Made by a program: the position numbers and the translations under genes. This document shows positions 7,391 through 15,848 of a stretch of DNA of 64,000 nucleotides, in pieces. This stretch comes from Campylobacter subantarcticus LMG 24377 (GTDB taxonomy: Bacteria; Campylobacterota; Campylobacteria; Campylobacterales; Campylobacteraceae), in NCBI RefSeq assembly GCF_000816305.1, contig NZ_CP007773.1, forward strand, positions 930,001-994,000, in the 5' to 3' direction. The number at the start of each line of letters is the position of its first letter. Position 1 is the stretch's first letter. The notes beneath the pieces are model-generated. The model searched no databases. It was not told the DNA's origin and saw only the letters and a program-made list of their open reading frames with translations.

Positions 7391-9592
7391 TTACCCATAA
7401 ATTGTAGTATTGATTTTATTTTGCTCTTGTTTTCTTAAAGCATCAAATATGCTTTTTTGTATAGCAGTAGCAAACTCTTGCATATTAAAATTACCATCTT
7501 TTGTGGCTATATTAAAAGTACCATTGACCGTTACATTGATACTGCCATTGTTAAAGCTTGGAGTAGAATTAATTGGTATTTGTTTGATGCTTTTTGTTTC
7601 TAAAATTTCATTTGTTTGTGGTAATTCATCCCCATAAGCATTAATAATCTTTTCTTCACTTTGTTTATTGGTACTTACTTTGACTTCATCATCATTTAAA
7701 CCAAAAAATCCTAAAACATCATTTATGAAATTTCCTACAGAAGCTATTGCTTCACTAATCCAAGAAAGTTTATCTCCAAACCACTCAAACATACCACCAA
7801 AAATACTATAAAAGAAGTCGCTTATTCCTTGCCAAATAGAATTAAAAATATTTGCTATTGGCTCAAAAATAGGTTTAAGCCATTCTATAAAAGAGACAAA
7901 CCAAATCTTAACTTTATCCCAGTTAGCTATAATAACTCCTGCAATAATACCAATTGCAGCCAATGCAATACCAAGTGGACTAGTAAGCATTGTTATGGTT
8001 AAAAATTTAATATATCTTGCTACATTTATAAAAGCTTTAGAAAGATTTGCTAGTGCAAGGTTTAATCCTATAACAGCTTTTTTATAAATAATCGCTGCAA
8101 TCACACTAGCTATTAGTCTGATTCTTACTAGTTTTAATGCAAGAGCTTTACCAATAAGTGATATTTTTGAAATATTACAAGAATTGGCAAAAGCTAAAAG
8201 ATGAATTCTTGCTGCTATTAAGGCATTTTTGAATAAAAGAGTGGAATCTTTAACATAGTTTTTAGCAAATGCATATGCTAATATTGCTGGTTTTGCAAGT
8301 AAAAAAGTAACGGTAGCTGTAGCTATAATTGTACTAAGTACTGGAAAATTTGAAAGTAAGGTATCTATGATATTAGCAACAAAGCTAAAACCTAAAGCTA
8401 CTGATTTAACTACAGGGAGCAAAGCATCTGAAAATTTAATTGCAATGGCAGTAATGTTATTGCCAAGTATTTTTAAAGCAGCAGCTGTTGTATCACATTT
8501 ATTAGCTAATTCTTTATCCATAGACCCTTTTTTCTCTTCAGAATTTGCCATTTTTAAAAGTTCTTGGTAACGATCATAATTATTCATAAGTGTTGTAATA
8601 GATCGTATTGTTCCTTGATCTACACCAAAAATATTAGTCATAACACCTATTTGCGATTCTTTATCCAGCATTTTAATCCTAGATAATAATAGATCAATAG
8701 CTTCTTGAGAGTTTTTGTTTAAAGCTTTTTTCATAAATTCACCACTAAGCCCTAATTGCATAAAAGCTTCTTCTGCTTTTTCCCCTAAAGAATCCGCAGT
8801 GGATAGTTTTACAAACATATTAGAAATTGCTGTTCCTGCAACTTCAGCAGGAATTTTCACTTCATCAAGGGTGGCCGCAAGTGCAGCCATATTTTCTCTT
8901 TGAAGTCCTACAAGATTGCCCATTCCACCAATTCTACTTATAATATCTACTATATTCTTAGCATCACTAGAACCTTTATCTGCTAAATAATTAATACTAT
9001 CACCTAAATCTTTTATACCTTTTACATCAGTTTGTAAATTTGCCATAAGACCACCTATGGCCTCACCAGCCTCATCTGCTCCCATCTCGAAAGCAACTCC
9101 CATTGCAGTAGCTGTTTTTCCAAACTCAAGAGCTTCTTTACTAGCTAAACCTAACTTTCCTCCTTCACTTACTATTTTTGCAATCTCTTCAGCACTCATT
9201 GGTAGCTTTTTAGTTAAATCTATGATATCTTGCTTGAAATCTTTTAAACTATGTCCCTCACTAAGCTCTGTTACTTTTTTTACATCAGCCATTGCACTTT
9301 CAAAATCAATTCCAACTTTTATACTTTTACCAACAATCCCACTGCTTATTAAATTTCCTAAAGTAAAAATTTCATCTTGCAATCCTTTTCTTTGAGCTTT
9401 TAATTCTTCTCTTAGATTGCTATTTAATTTAAGGGTATCTAGTTGTTTTTGTAAGCCACTAATGCCGAGTTTGGTTTTTGCTGCTACTTTTTCTAAATTA
9501 TTAAAATCTTTAACTATTTTACCAACAGCACTTGCATTTTTAGTCACTAAACCTAAAACAACACCAATTCCAATACTTCCAGCATTTTCCAT
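7391..9592 (-). CDS. Phage tail tape measure protein
   Basis: About 733 residues with the TP901-type tape measure domain at the N-terminus (roughly residues 50-350; G-K-S-I-K-V-G-I-D-F-E-S-A-M-A-D-V-K and M-S-A-E-E-I-A-K-I-V-S-E-G-G). Hydrophobic, transmembrane-like segments lie in the middle (about 400-560). It ends in a Gly/Asn-rich tail. It sets tail length and crosses the tail tube. I chose ATG 9592 with AAAGGG upstream; a TTG two codons earlier is less likely. It sits between the tail chaperones and gpG, as in Mu and P2 tails. Confidence 0.9.
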   Translation of the reverse strand: MENAGSIGIGVVLGLVTKNASAVGKIVKDFNNLEKVAAKTKLGISGLQKQLDTLKLNSNLREELKAQRKGLQDEIFTLGNLISSGIVGKSIKVGIDFESAMADVKKVTELSEGHSLKDFKQDIIDLTKKLPMSAEEIAKIVSEGGKLGLASKEALEFGKTATAMGVAFEMGADEAGEAIGGLMANLQTDVKGIKDLGDSINYLADKGSSDAKNIVDIISRIGGMGNLVGLQRENMAALAATLDEVKIPAEVAGTAISNMFVKLSTADSLGEKAEEAFMQLGLSGEFMKKALNKNSQEAIDLLLSRIKMLDKESQIGVMTNIFGVDQGTIRSITTLMNNYDRYQELLKMANSEEKKGSMDKELANKCDTTAAALKILGNNITAIAIKFSDALLPVVKSVALGFSFVANIIDTLLSNFPVLSTIIATATVTFLLAKPAILAYAFAKNYVKDSTLLFKNALIAARIHLLAFANSCNISKISLIGKALALKLVRIRLIASVIAAIIYKKAVIGLNLALANLSKAFINVARYIKFLTITMLTSPLGIALAAIGIIAGVIIANWDKVKIWFVSFIEWLKPIFEPIANIFNSIWQGISDFFYSIFGGMFEWFGDKLSWISEAIASVGNFINDVLGFFGLNDDEVKVSTNKQSEEKIINAYGDELPQTNEILETKSIKQIPINSTPSFNNGSINVTVNGTFNIATKDGNFNMQEFATAIQKSIFDALRKQEQNKINTTIYG

Positions 9593-9633
9593 ATTCAACC
9601 CTTTTTAAGTGTTTGTATTTTAAAATCTTTGCT

Positions 9634-9939
9634 ATGAAAGTTTTAAAATTTATTAACGATGATATGATTTCACACATTGCTTTATTACTAACAACACTTA
9701 TACCTGCTTTTTTAATAAGTTATCAAAGTGCAAATGATGGTTTTTTTAATACAATAGCTATTTTTATTTTTTCTTATTTTATAGGCATTATCATAACTGC
9801 TATTTTAATGATGATTGTGCCACCTATTACACTTTTAATTGTTTTACCAACTTGGTGTTTAATTGCAGTTTTAGACTTTGTTTTATATGTAGCTTTAAAA
9901 TTTTGTTCTTTTAAAAATAAAACAATCAAAAACTCTTAG
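9634..9939 (+). CDS. Small membrane protein on the opposite strand of the tail operon
   Basis: About 101 residues with two to three strong hydrophobic segments (LLLTTLIPAFLISY; FIFSYFIGIIITAILMMIV; an LLIVLPTWCLIAVLDFVLYV run) and a Lys-rich end. It is the only plus-strand gene within the minus-strand tail module. It lies between the tape measure start and the tail chaperone end, and its 3' end overlaps the end of the chaperone frameshift extension. The composition is that of a real membrane protein rather than a shadow. Such inserted genes in prophages are often expressed from their own promoter and can act in superinfection exclusion. That role is a guess. Confidence 0.6.
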   Translation: MKVLKFINDDMISHIALLLTTLIPAFLISYQSANDGFFNTIAIFIFSYFIGIIITAILMMIVPPITLLIVLPTWCLIAVLDFVLYVALKFCSFKNKTIKNS

Positions 9940-10290
9940 CCTTTAACAACTCTTTTGCCATTTCTAAAGCTTTTTCAAATTCTTCCAAATCTAAATCTAA
10001 CACCTCATTTAAACCCCAATTTAAACTATGGCTTATAAGAGCTACAGCTTCTAAGCTATAACTCCTGCTTCTTGCAAAAAATCTTTAAGAGCATTTTGCA
10101 AAGCCATAAAATCTTTAAGATTTAATTCTTCTATGTCGCTTTCTTGTTTATTTGTAAGCGTAGCTATCATATAAATAGTTTGATCCATTTCTTTATCGCT
10201 TTTATTGGTAGCATTTTTTAAAACACGCACATTAGGTGCTTTCATTTTTAACTCTTCGCCATTTTCAAGTTTAATTAGTTTTTCTTTCAT
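9926..10290 (-). CDS. Tail assembly chaperone, -1 frameshift long form
   Basis: A -1 shift at the slippery heptamer TTTTTTG (10075-10081) takes ribosomes out of the short chaperone frame into an extension that ends at 9926. Its residues include S-Y-S-L-E-A-V-A-L-I-S-H-S-L-N-W-G and a helical, acidic end. The extension has no start codon of its own and is coding-like over ~50 codons. This is the arrangement of P2 E/E', lambda G/GT and Mu 41/42, where the long and short forms together load the tape measure protein. It is inferred from the sequence and the conserved position. Confidence 0.7.
10051..10290 (-). CDS. Tail assembly chaperone, short form (P2 gpE/Mu gp41-like)
   Basis: 79 residues of the phage tail assembly chaperone family (N-terminal M-K-E-K-L-I-K-L-E-N-G-E, then N-L-K-D-F-M-A-L-Q-N-A-L-K-D-F near the end). 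It lies between tail tube and tape measure, the fixed place for this gene. ATG 10290 follows AAAAGGAGTAAAAG. It helps fold or coat the tape measure protein during tail assembly. See the overlapping long form. Confidence 0.8.
   Translation of the reverse strand: MKEKLIKLENGEELKMKAPNVRVLKNATNKSDKEMDQTIYMIATLTNKQESDIEELNLKDFMALQNALKDFLQEAGVIA
10075..10081 (-). promoter_or_regulatory. Slippery heptamer TTTTTTG for -1 frameshifting
   Basis: In the chaperone frame the codons read GAT TTT TTG, so the heptamer T TTT TTG fits X XXY YYZ. It lies 22-28 bases before the zero-frame stop. Slippage gives TTT TTT and continues in the -1 frame to 9926. Confidence 0.65.
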
Positions 10291-10331
10291 CTTTTACTCC
10301 TTTTAATGTTTAAATTTCAATTAACCAGCAT

Positions 10332-10841
10332 TTAAATAGTTAAATTAGAGCGCACACCACTCATTAAATCAATACCATTAATCATTAAAATAGTATTTTT
10401 ATGATCATAAGTAATAATTGGTATTTTGTTTCTTCTTTGCATATAAAAATGAACAGCCATTTTTACTTCAACTTCAACTTCTTTTCCGCTTTCATGATCA
10501 CTTTCATTTAAACTTATAAACTCACCCATGATTTCAGCACTAATTCCATGATTATCACCTCCTTGATGCACACTTTCTCTAAAAAGAATGGGTGCTTTAA
10601 TAGTGCTATAAGTTGTATGAAAAAATGCAGCATAAAGTACTGGATCAACCACAGAAAGTTTAAAAGAGATTTCTAATGGTTTTAACACGCCACTACCATA
10701 ATTTGCACTTAAAACTCCTTTTGTTTCTATCATTTCTTGCTCTATATCAGGAAGTTTTAGATTTCTAACTACTCCTAAGTAACCCTGACCATCTATATAA
10801 ACATTACATTCTTGTATAACTTCCCCGATTCTTCTTTTCAT
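10332..10841 (-). CDS. Phage major tail tube protein (P2 FII-like)
   Basis: 169 residues of the contractile-tail tube family. It has the N-terminal E-V-I-Q-E-C-N-V-Y-I-D-G-Q-G segment, L-P-D-I-E-Q-E-M-I-E-T-K-G, and an S-G-K-E-V-E-V-E-V-K stretch before the C-terminal strand. It polymerises into the inner tube. It is directly downstream of the sheath gene with only 2 bases between, as in P2-like tails. Confidence 0.88.
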   Translation of the reverse strand: MKRRIGEVIQECNVYIDGQGYLGVVRNLKLPDIEQEMIETKGVLSANYGSGVLKPLEISFKLSVVDPVLYAAFFHTTYSTIKAPILFRESVHQGGDNHGISAEIMGEFISLNESDHESGKEVEVEVKMAVHFYMQRRNKIPIITYDHKNTILMINGIDLMSGVRSNLTI

Positions 10842-10843
10842 TT

Positions 10844-12034
10844 TTACTCTCCTTGCATAGTTTTAATCAAATCATCACTCCACTCATCTGAGTATTTGAA
10901 GTTAATGGTTAGTTGTTTTACAATTGGGTTATTCATGATTTTTACTTTTAAGTAAAACTTACCAGCACTAACATTACTTGGAGTGTTTTGCTCTTCATCC
11001 CACTCTACATCATAGCCAATTAAAACCTTAGCACCTTTTAAATTTCTTAGCATTTCCTCAACACTAATTTTCACAAAATAAAGCTCACTAGCTTTTTTAT
11101 CAATTGCTTTAAAAGAAGCCTTTTGGGCTGATATGGCTATACGATCAAAAGTTCTTACTCTTGCTAAATCTTGCCATATGGTATCTTCATCACTACTTTC
11201 CCCGCCCCAAGTTCTAAAGCCCTCATAAAGAATACAAGTTGAAATATGATTTTTTCTTAATCTATCTGCATCACAATCTTCACCCATAATAAATTCCACA
11301 AAATGCTCGCTTCCAGTTACTCCATTCATAACTCTATTGGAGTAAGAATCACTAAAGCCATATTCTTTATCTCCATCAGTATGTGCTATCATTGCTGCTA
11401 TGATTGGACTTTGAGGAACATAGGTGTATTTTCCTTGGGTATTTAAAATTTGCACCCAAGGCCAAGTGGCAACCAATCTTTTTGAACTAAAACTTTCCAT
11501 AGCATTAATAGCTTCTCCAGCATTGTTTGCATATAAATCTACTATAGCTGTAATATTCATAGCCTCTGCCACGCTTTGAAGTTTAGCTTTTATACCTGCT
11601 TCATGAGAATAATAAGGATCGATGATTAAATCAGGAGCAAAGCCTGTGCGATGCTTTGCTTTTTTAAACATTTCTATTGCTTCACTTGCATTTGCTAAAG
11701 TGTTTTCATCCTCTGTATCTTTTTCAAAAAAACTAATGATAATCACATTAGAAACATTTTGTAAATTAATGCATTCTAAAGTGTCTAAGAGTCTAAAATC
11801 TTGTAAATTATGCTCTTTAATCAAATCACCTACAAACTCTTTTGCCTTGCTTACATTAGAAAAAGCAAAAATTGGCATAGTTTGAGCACTCTCATATCCA
11901 GCTTTAGCATAAATCATATCTTTACTTGCACCCTCAATCACTCCAGCTATACCTATAGGTGTATCACTTTGTATAGATACACCACTTGCTGCACCATTTT
12001 CTATAGTAAAATTAACTCCATAATTAGCTGCCAT
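10844..12034 (-). CDS. Phage tail sheath protein (P2 FI-like)
   Basis: 396 residues with the phage tail sheath fold: N-terminal D-T-P-I-G-I-A-G, a central W-P-W-V-Q segment, a conserved S-P-I-I-A-A-M-I-A-H-T-D region and a C-terminal domain (R-T-W-G-G-E, then R-V-R-T-F-D-R-I). It forms the contractile outer sheath. Its start overlaps the end of the 420-residue tail protein gene. This gene is good evidence for a myovirus-type virion. Confidence 0.92.
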   Translation of the reverse strand: MAANYGVNFTIENGAASGVSIQSDTPIGIAGVIEGASKDMIYAKAGYESAQTMPIFAFSNVSKAKEFVGDLIKEHNLQDFRLLDTLECINLQNVSNVIIISFFEKDTEDENTLANASEAIEMFKKAKHRTGFAPDLIIDPYYSHEAGIKAKLQSVAEAMNITAIVDLYANNAGEAINAMESFSSKRLVATWPWVQILNTQGKYTYVPQSPIIAAMIAHTDGDKEYGFSDSYSNRVMNGVTGSEHFVEFIMGEDCDADRLRKNHISTCILYEGFRTWGGESSDEDTIWQDLARVRTFDRIAISAQKASFKAIDKKASELYFVKISVEEMLRNLKGAKVLIGYDVEWDEEQNTPSNVSAGKFYLKVKIMNNPIVKQLTINFKYSDEWSDDLIKTMQGE

Positions 12035-13296
12035 TATTTAACTCCTTTTTTTGTGGTTTTTGTTGTCTTTTTGTTTTTTTGATTTGTTGGTGTAATTAAA
12101 AACAAATTTGCAAACTGACCATAATTACTAAATAAATTATTTTGCTCATCATTACTATGAGTATTACTTTGATAATAAGCTTTATAATAATCATCAAAGA
12201 TATATCCAGCGTGATTTTCATTTTCTTTGGCAGTGCCAAAAGGTGGTAAAACTTGAACTTCATAAGGAATAATCTCTTTAATTACATCAGCTTTTGCGAT
12301 AATCTTTTCAACACTTAAACTATGTATATAAACTTGACCGTAATACCCAGTGCCTCTTGCAAAAAACTTACTAGGAACTTCATCATTAAAAAGTATGATT
12401 TCTACCTCATACTCTCCATTTGAATTCCATAAGCTACAAGTTGTCCAAGATTGACCACTTGCAGCAGTATTGTCAAAATTAAAATAACGCATTAAAGATT
12501 GATGGATATTATGAGTAGATCTATAAATACCAGTTGTTTTAATTTTTCCTAAAACTTCATCTTTAGTTAATACTTGAGAAAGACAATCTATTCTTTGTGG
12601 TTGTGCGGCATTAGAAGTTCCACCTAAACCACTTTTTTGTATAATAAAATTACCTTCATCATAATTTGTGCTTAAACTCTCATCAAGTTTTACAGTATGA
12701 GCAAAGCCGTTAGAAAAAGCAAATAACACATCACTCAAACAACCACCATATTGCCCTGATAAAGTTTTCACTTTAAATTTTATTTTTGTATATTCTTCAT
12801 TAGCTAACTTTTTCTTAGAAAACAAATCAAGCCATACTGAACCTTTTCCTTGATTTCTTATGCATAAATAAATAGTAGAGCTTTCCTCGTTAACATAATT
12901 TATTAGTGTTCCAACTTCAGCTTTTATATCAGGATTTGGCAACTCATAAGAAGTGATAAAACCTGCATCTTTTTGTGGTAGATTACTTACAATTTCTTCC
13001 ACTATAGGTTGTAATTCTTCTTTGGAAACACCTTCGCCTTTTAAAGAAGCTAAAAACTCATCTTCACTTTTTCCTGCATTGCCTTCTTTGCCAAGCCAAA
13101 TTTCATAAGCACTCTGTCCATTTTCTCCTTTGGCTCCAGTGTCTCCTTTTTCGCCTTTAATACCTTTAATTCCTTCTAGTTTATTATCTATAAGACCTTC
13201 TATAAATTCTTTATCGATTACTTCTGGTTTTTGAATTGGAGGTTTTATTAAATTACCTTGTCCATCTTCTGGTATATAAGAAATGCCATAATCCAT
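12034..13296 (-). CDS. Tail fibre/receptor-binding candidate with collagen-like repeat
   Basis: 420 residues. Residues ~42-60 are Gly-X-Y repeats (G-I-K-G-E-K-G-D-T-G-A-K-G-E-N-G), followed by S-A-Y-E-I-W-L and S-E-D-E-F-L-A-S-L, a pairing common in phage tail fibres. The C-terminal ~250 residues look like a beta-rich, variable domain (Y-F-N-F-D-N, W-T-T-C-S-L-W-N) and the end is Lys/Thr-rich. AAAGGAG precedes ATG 13296. It sits between the fibre-accessory genes and the sheath gene. It could be a second fibre or a structural decoration; the host receptor is unknown. Confidence 0.65.
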   Translation of the reverse strand: MDYGISYIPEDGQGNLIKPPIQKPEVIDKEFIEGLIDNKLEGIKGIKGEKGDTGAKGENGQSAYEIWLGKEGNAGKSEDEFLASLKGEGVSKEELQPIVEEIVSNLPQKDAGFITSYELPNPDIKAEVGTLINYVNEESSTIYLCIRNQGKGSVWLDLFSKKKLANEEYTKIKFKVKTLSGQYGGCLSDVLFAFSNGFAHTVKLDESLSTNYDEGNFIIQKSGLGGTSNAAQPQRIDCLSQVLTKDEVLGKIKTTGIYRSTHNIHQSLMRYFNFDNTAASGQSWTTCSLWNSNGEYEVEIILFNDEVPSKFFARGTGYYGQVYIHSLSVEKIIAKADVIKEIIPYEVQVLPPFGTAKENENHAGYIFDDYYKAYYQSNTHSNDEQNNLFSNYGQFANLFLITPTNQKNKKTTKTTKKGVK

Positions 13297-13306
13297 TTAA
13301 ACTCCT

Positions 13307-13663
13307 TTAAATACCTTTTAAAAAGCATTTAATTGCATGAAAGCTATTGCACGCATGATAAAAAATAAAAGTTTTAACACTAGAACATCCTAAGGCTTGC
13401 ATAGCTTCTTTTAAAGCTAAATCTGCTAATTTATAATCATTTCTAGAATTAGCTCTTTCACATAAATAATCATGCACAACAACTGCACTTAAATATTCAG
13501 GTGAGTTTGGTGGAAAAATACTCCAAAAAATTCTAGGAATATTTGCCCCATTGCTTGTAAAATTAGCGGGTATTTTTCCTTTAAAGCTTTTTAAACTAAA
13601 CTCATAATCTTGCACAAGTATAAATCTATCTTTGCTAAATGGTTTTAAAATTACTTTTTTCAT
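13307..13663 (-). CDS. DUF1353 phage protein
   Basis: 118 residues of the DUF1353 family (I-P-A-N-F-T-S-N-G-A-N-I-P-R, then V-H-D-Y-L-C). I chose ATG 13663 because GGAGG lies just upstream; an in-frame ATG four codons earlier would use no clear site. The start overlaps the stop of the upstream gene (TAATG). This family is common among tail-fibre genes of Mu- and P2-like phages; its function is not established. A conserved His-Asp pair suggests it could be an enzyme. Confidence 0.7.
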   Translation of the reverse strand: MKKVILKPFSKDRFILVQDYEFSLKSFKGKIPANFTSNGANIPRIFWSIFPPNSPEYLSAVVVHDYLCERANSRNDYKLADLALKEAMQALGCSSVKTFIFYHACNSFHAIKCFLKGI

Positions 13664-14175
13664 TATTCCTCCCAAACGATAGCTTCTAAATCTTGCTTAG
13701 ATTTAGCTTGATATACTTTTTGTTTTAATGCATTAGCTTTAAAAGTAATTTCTTGAGTATGATAAGCTACACTTGAAGCAAATTTTAAAAAATCTTGTGG
13801 TGTAAAAGTTATTTTTTCATCGTTTTTGTCAATCCAAATAATTTCAGAAATTAAGTTAGTCCCACTTTGCATATCAAGCATTAAATTAGTTACAGCTCCA
13901 TTGATGTTGAGTTTATCTTTTTGGCTTGTTTGGAAAGTATGCTCATTATAAATAAGTCCGCTTTCTAAAGCCTCATCTCTTTTAGCTCTTATTTCATTAA
14001 GTTTGTTTTCTTTTATCTCTCTTAGTAAAACCTCTTCACTTTTAGGAGGATTTGTTATTAGATTAAACTCTTCTTCACTAATTTCAGTTAACCCCACTTT
14101 TATTTGTTCATCTCTAACATCATCTTCATAAGCATATAATTGGTTATTATCATTTGTATCTTTAAAATATCTCAT
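13663..14175 (-). CDS. DUF4376-type tail fibre-associated protein
   Basis: 170 residues. The N-terminal part resembles tail-fibre assembly proteins (Y-F-K-D-T-N-D-N-N-Q-L-Y-A-Y, E-I-S-E-E-E-F). The C-terminal ~110 residues match the DUF4376 pattern (E-I-R-A-K-R-D-E-A-L-E-S-G, then F-T-P-Q-D-F-L-K-F-A). It directly follows the gpH-like fibre gene and probably helps fold or attach that fibre. The DUF name is from memory of the motif layout. Confidence 0.6.
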   Translation of the reverse strand: MRYFKDTNDNNQLYAYEDDVRDEQIKVGLTEISEEEFNLITNPPKSEEVLLREIKENKLNEIRAKRDEALESGLIYNEHTFQTSQKDKLNINGAVTNLMLDMQSGTNLISEIIWIDKNDEKITFTPQDFLKFASSVAYHTQEITFKANALKQKVYQAKSKQDLEAIVWEE

Positions 14176-14187
14176 TTATGTCTCCTA

Positions 14188-15228
14188 TTAATTCCATATC
14201 ATTTTTCGTATCCAACCACCTGTTGTGACATAAGTAGGATCAGTATATGTTGATATAAATTTAAATGTTTGGTTTGCTTCTATCCTAAAATAATTACAGA
14301 TTAGTTTTGCAGTTGAACCAACACCTGGTAATCTTAAATATGATTTTTCTAATTCAAGAACATCATCCACGTAAAATCTCAGAAATCTTTTTTGATCTTG
14401 AATTTCAGCTCCATAGTGTTTTTTAACAAAAAATTCAAATTTTACTAATAATGGGTTTCTTGTAGTATTTGTATACATAACATCATGATTAATTGATTCT
14501 TGTCTATAAACACCTCTATTAAACATCACAGTTTCTCTAACAAAGTTTTTTGTTGCGTATTTAGAATCAATATTTTTTAGCAATTCAGTCCTTAAAGCAT
14601 CTACAAGAGCTTTTGCTACACCTGTGTTTTCTTTTTTATTGATTAAATTAGTAAGTTTAGTCTCTAAAGCTTTATCTAAATTAGCTGCTGTTCCTTTATC
14701 TTCTTTTGTATTAATTAAAGCTTTTAATTCTTCTTCTAAAGCTTTAATTTTAAGCTCAAGTTCTATTTTAATAGCATCTACATAATCACGACTTGCCATA
14801 ATCACACTAGGATCAAGTTTTAAGATAACTTCTTCTGCATTTGAAAGCTCCATTACCACTTTAATCATAAGCTCTTTAGCGCTTCCTTGCTCTAGTAATG
14901 GTTTATAAGTTCTTGGAGTATTACCAACAGCTAATAAATCTCCTTCTTCATCATAAATACCTATGGCATTTACTTCAAACCCGCCTATATTACTTGGAAC
15001 ATGACACATTAAATTAACATAATTAGGATTTTTCTCATCAATGCTTTTTGAGTTAATATTAGCTTCATAAACAACATCTTCTAAGCTTTGCATTTCTTCA
15101 TTTGGTAGAATAACTTTTGAACTTAATTTAAAGCTTTTTAAATTAACTCCATTTCCACTAGCACGAGCAGCTATAAATTTAGCAATACCAATTTTTGTTA
15201 AAATAGTATAATATTCGCTTTTTGACAT
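14188..15228 (-). CDS. Tail fibre protein (P2 gpH-like N-terminus)
   Basis: 346 residues. Residues 1-150 match the tail-collar fibre N-terminal domain that docks onto the baseplate (Y-Y-T-I-L-T-K-I-G, N-I-G-G-F-E-V-N-A-I-G-I-Y-D). A coiled-coil region (about 150-230) follows, with repeated short motifs (L-I-N-T-K-E-D-K-G-T-A and L-I-N-K-K-E-N-T-G-V-A). The C-terminal ~110 residues are unlike common adhesin tips I know. AAAGGAG lies upstream. It follows gpI as in P2. Confidence 0.8.
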   Translation of the reverse strand: MSKSEYYTILTKIGIAKFIAARASGNGVNLKSFKLSSKVILPNEEMQSLEDVVYEANINSKSIDEKNPNYVNLMCHVPSNIGGFEVNAIGIYDEEGDLLAVGNTPRTYKPLLEQGSAKELMIKVVMELSNAEEVILKLDPSVIMASRDYVDAIKIELELKIKALEEELKALINTKEDKGTAANLDKALETKLTNLINKKENTGVAKALVDALRTELLKNIDSKYATKNFVRETVMFNRGVYRQESINHDVMYTNTTRNPLLVKFEFFVKKHYGAEIQDQKRFLRFYVDDVLELEKSYLRLPGVGSTAKLICNYFRIEANQTFKFISTYTDPTYVTTGGWIRKMIWN

Positions 15229-15848
15229 TAATACACTCCTTTAAAATCAACATTTGATTTTGATATTTCACACATAAAAATACCCATTGCATTAAAGCTT
15301 GATTTTTGTTTGCTTGAAATTTGTGTAGTTTGAAAAGGTAAAATCTCTAAAGCTTCCCCGCTAATTTCTACACTAGCATTAAAGCTATCATTTTTGCTTT
15401 CTATTTCTATTTCAATTGCTTCTAAAACACTTCTAACATTTTTAAAATCATAAATTAATCTTTCTAAAGTATTAAGCGTTCTTTCATCAAAGCTAACACT
15501 AGTTGTGCTTACTTTAACTTTAAAAAAATAAGCTTTTCCACTATACTCAAACCACTCTTTAACTACTGCTGTTGGAAACACAGCTTTTAAAGCTTCTTTT
15601 ATAGCCCAAGCAGTGCCGTTGTATCTATCTAAAAGCAAGGCTTTAGATATAAGCATTCTTGCTTCTTTTTGGCTTAAACCATCAATACTTACATCATAAG
15701 CATTTGCTAAAATTGGCAATAATCTTTCATCACAATGCTGTGCTAAATTTGTGATACTAGCTAAATTTAAATCTTCAAATCTTGCTTTTGCGCTTAAATC
15801 AATAGCTTTGCTTTGTTTTGGGTGGTGGTTTAAAACTAAGCTATTCAT
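15228..15848 (-). CDS. Phage tail protein I (P2 gpI-like)
   Basis: 206 residues of the tail protein I family: an early helical region with H-C-D-E-R-L-L-P-I-L-A and a central R-Y-N-G-T-A-W-A-I-K-E-A-L segment. It is a baseplate component that connects fibres to the baseplate. It overlaps gpJ by four bases and abuts the fibre gene, as in P2. Confidence 0.85.
   Translation of the reverse strand: MNSLVLNHHPKQSKAIDLSAKARFEDLNLASITNLAQHCDERLLPILANAYDVSIDGLSQKEARMLISKALLLDRYNGTAWAIKEALKAVFPTAVVKEWFEYSGKAYFFKVKVSTTSVSFDERTLNTLERLIYDFKNVRSVLEAIEIEIESKNDSFNASVEISGEALEILPFQTTQISSKQKSSFNAMGIFMCEISKSNVDFKGVY

Noticed and set aside
9057-9608. Open frames on the plus strand across the tape measure gene (also at 7410, 8367, 8715)
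   Set aside because: They mirror the coding frame of the minus-strand gene, have no ribosome sites and show Ser/Leu/Ala-biased shadow composition.
11622-12082. Plus-strand frames across the sheath gene start
   Set aside because: Overlap a highly conserved sheath gene on the other strand; composition is that of a shadow.
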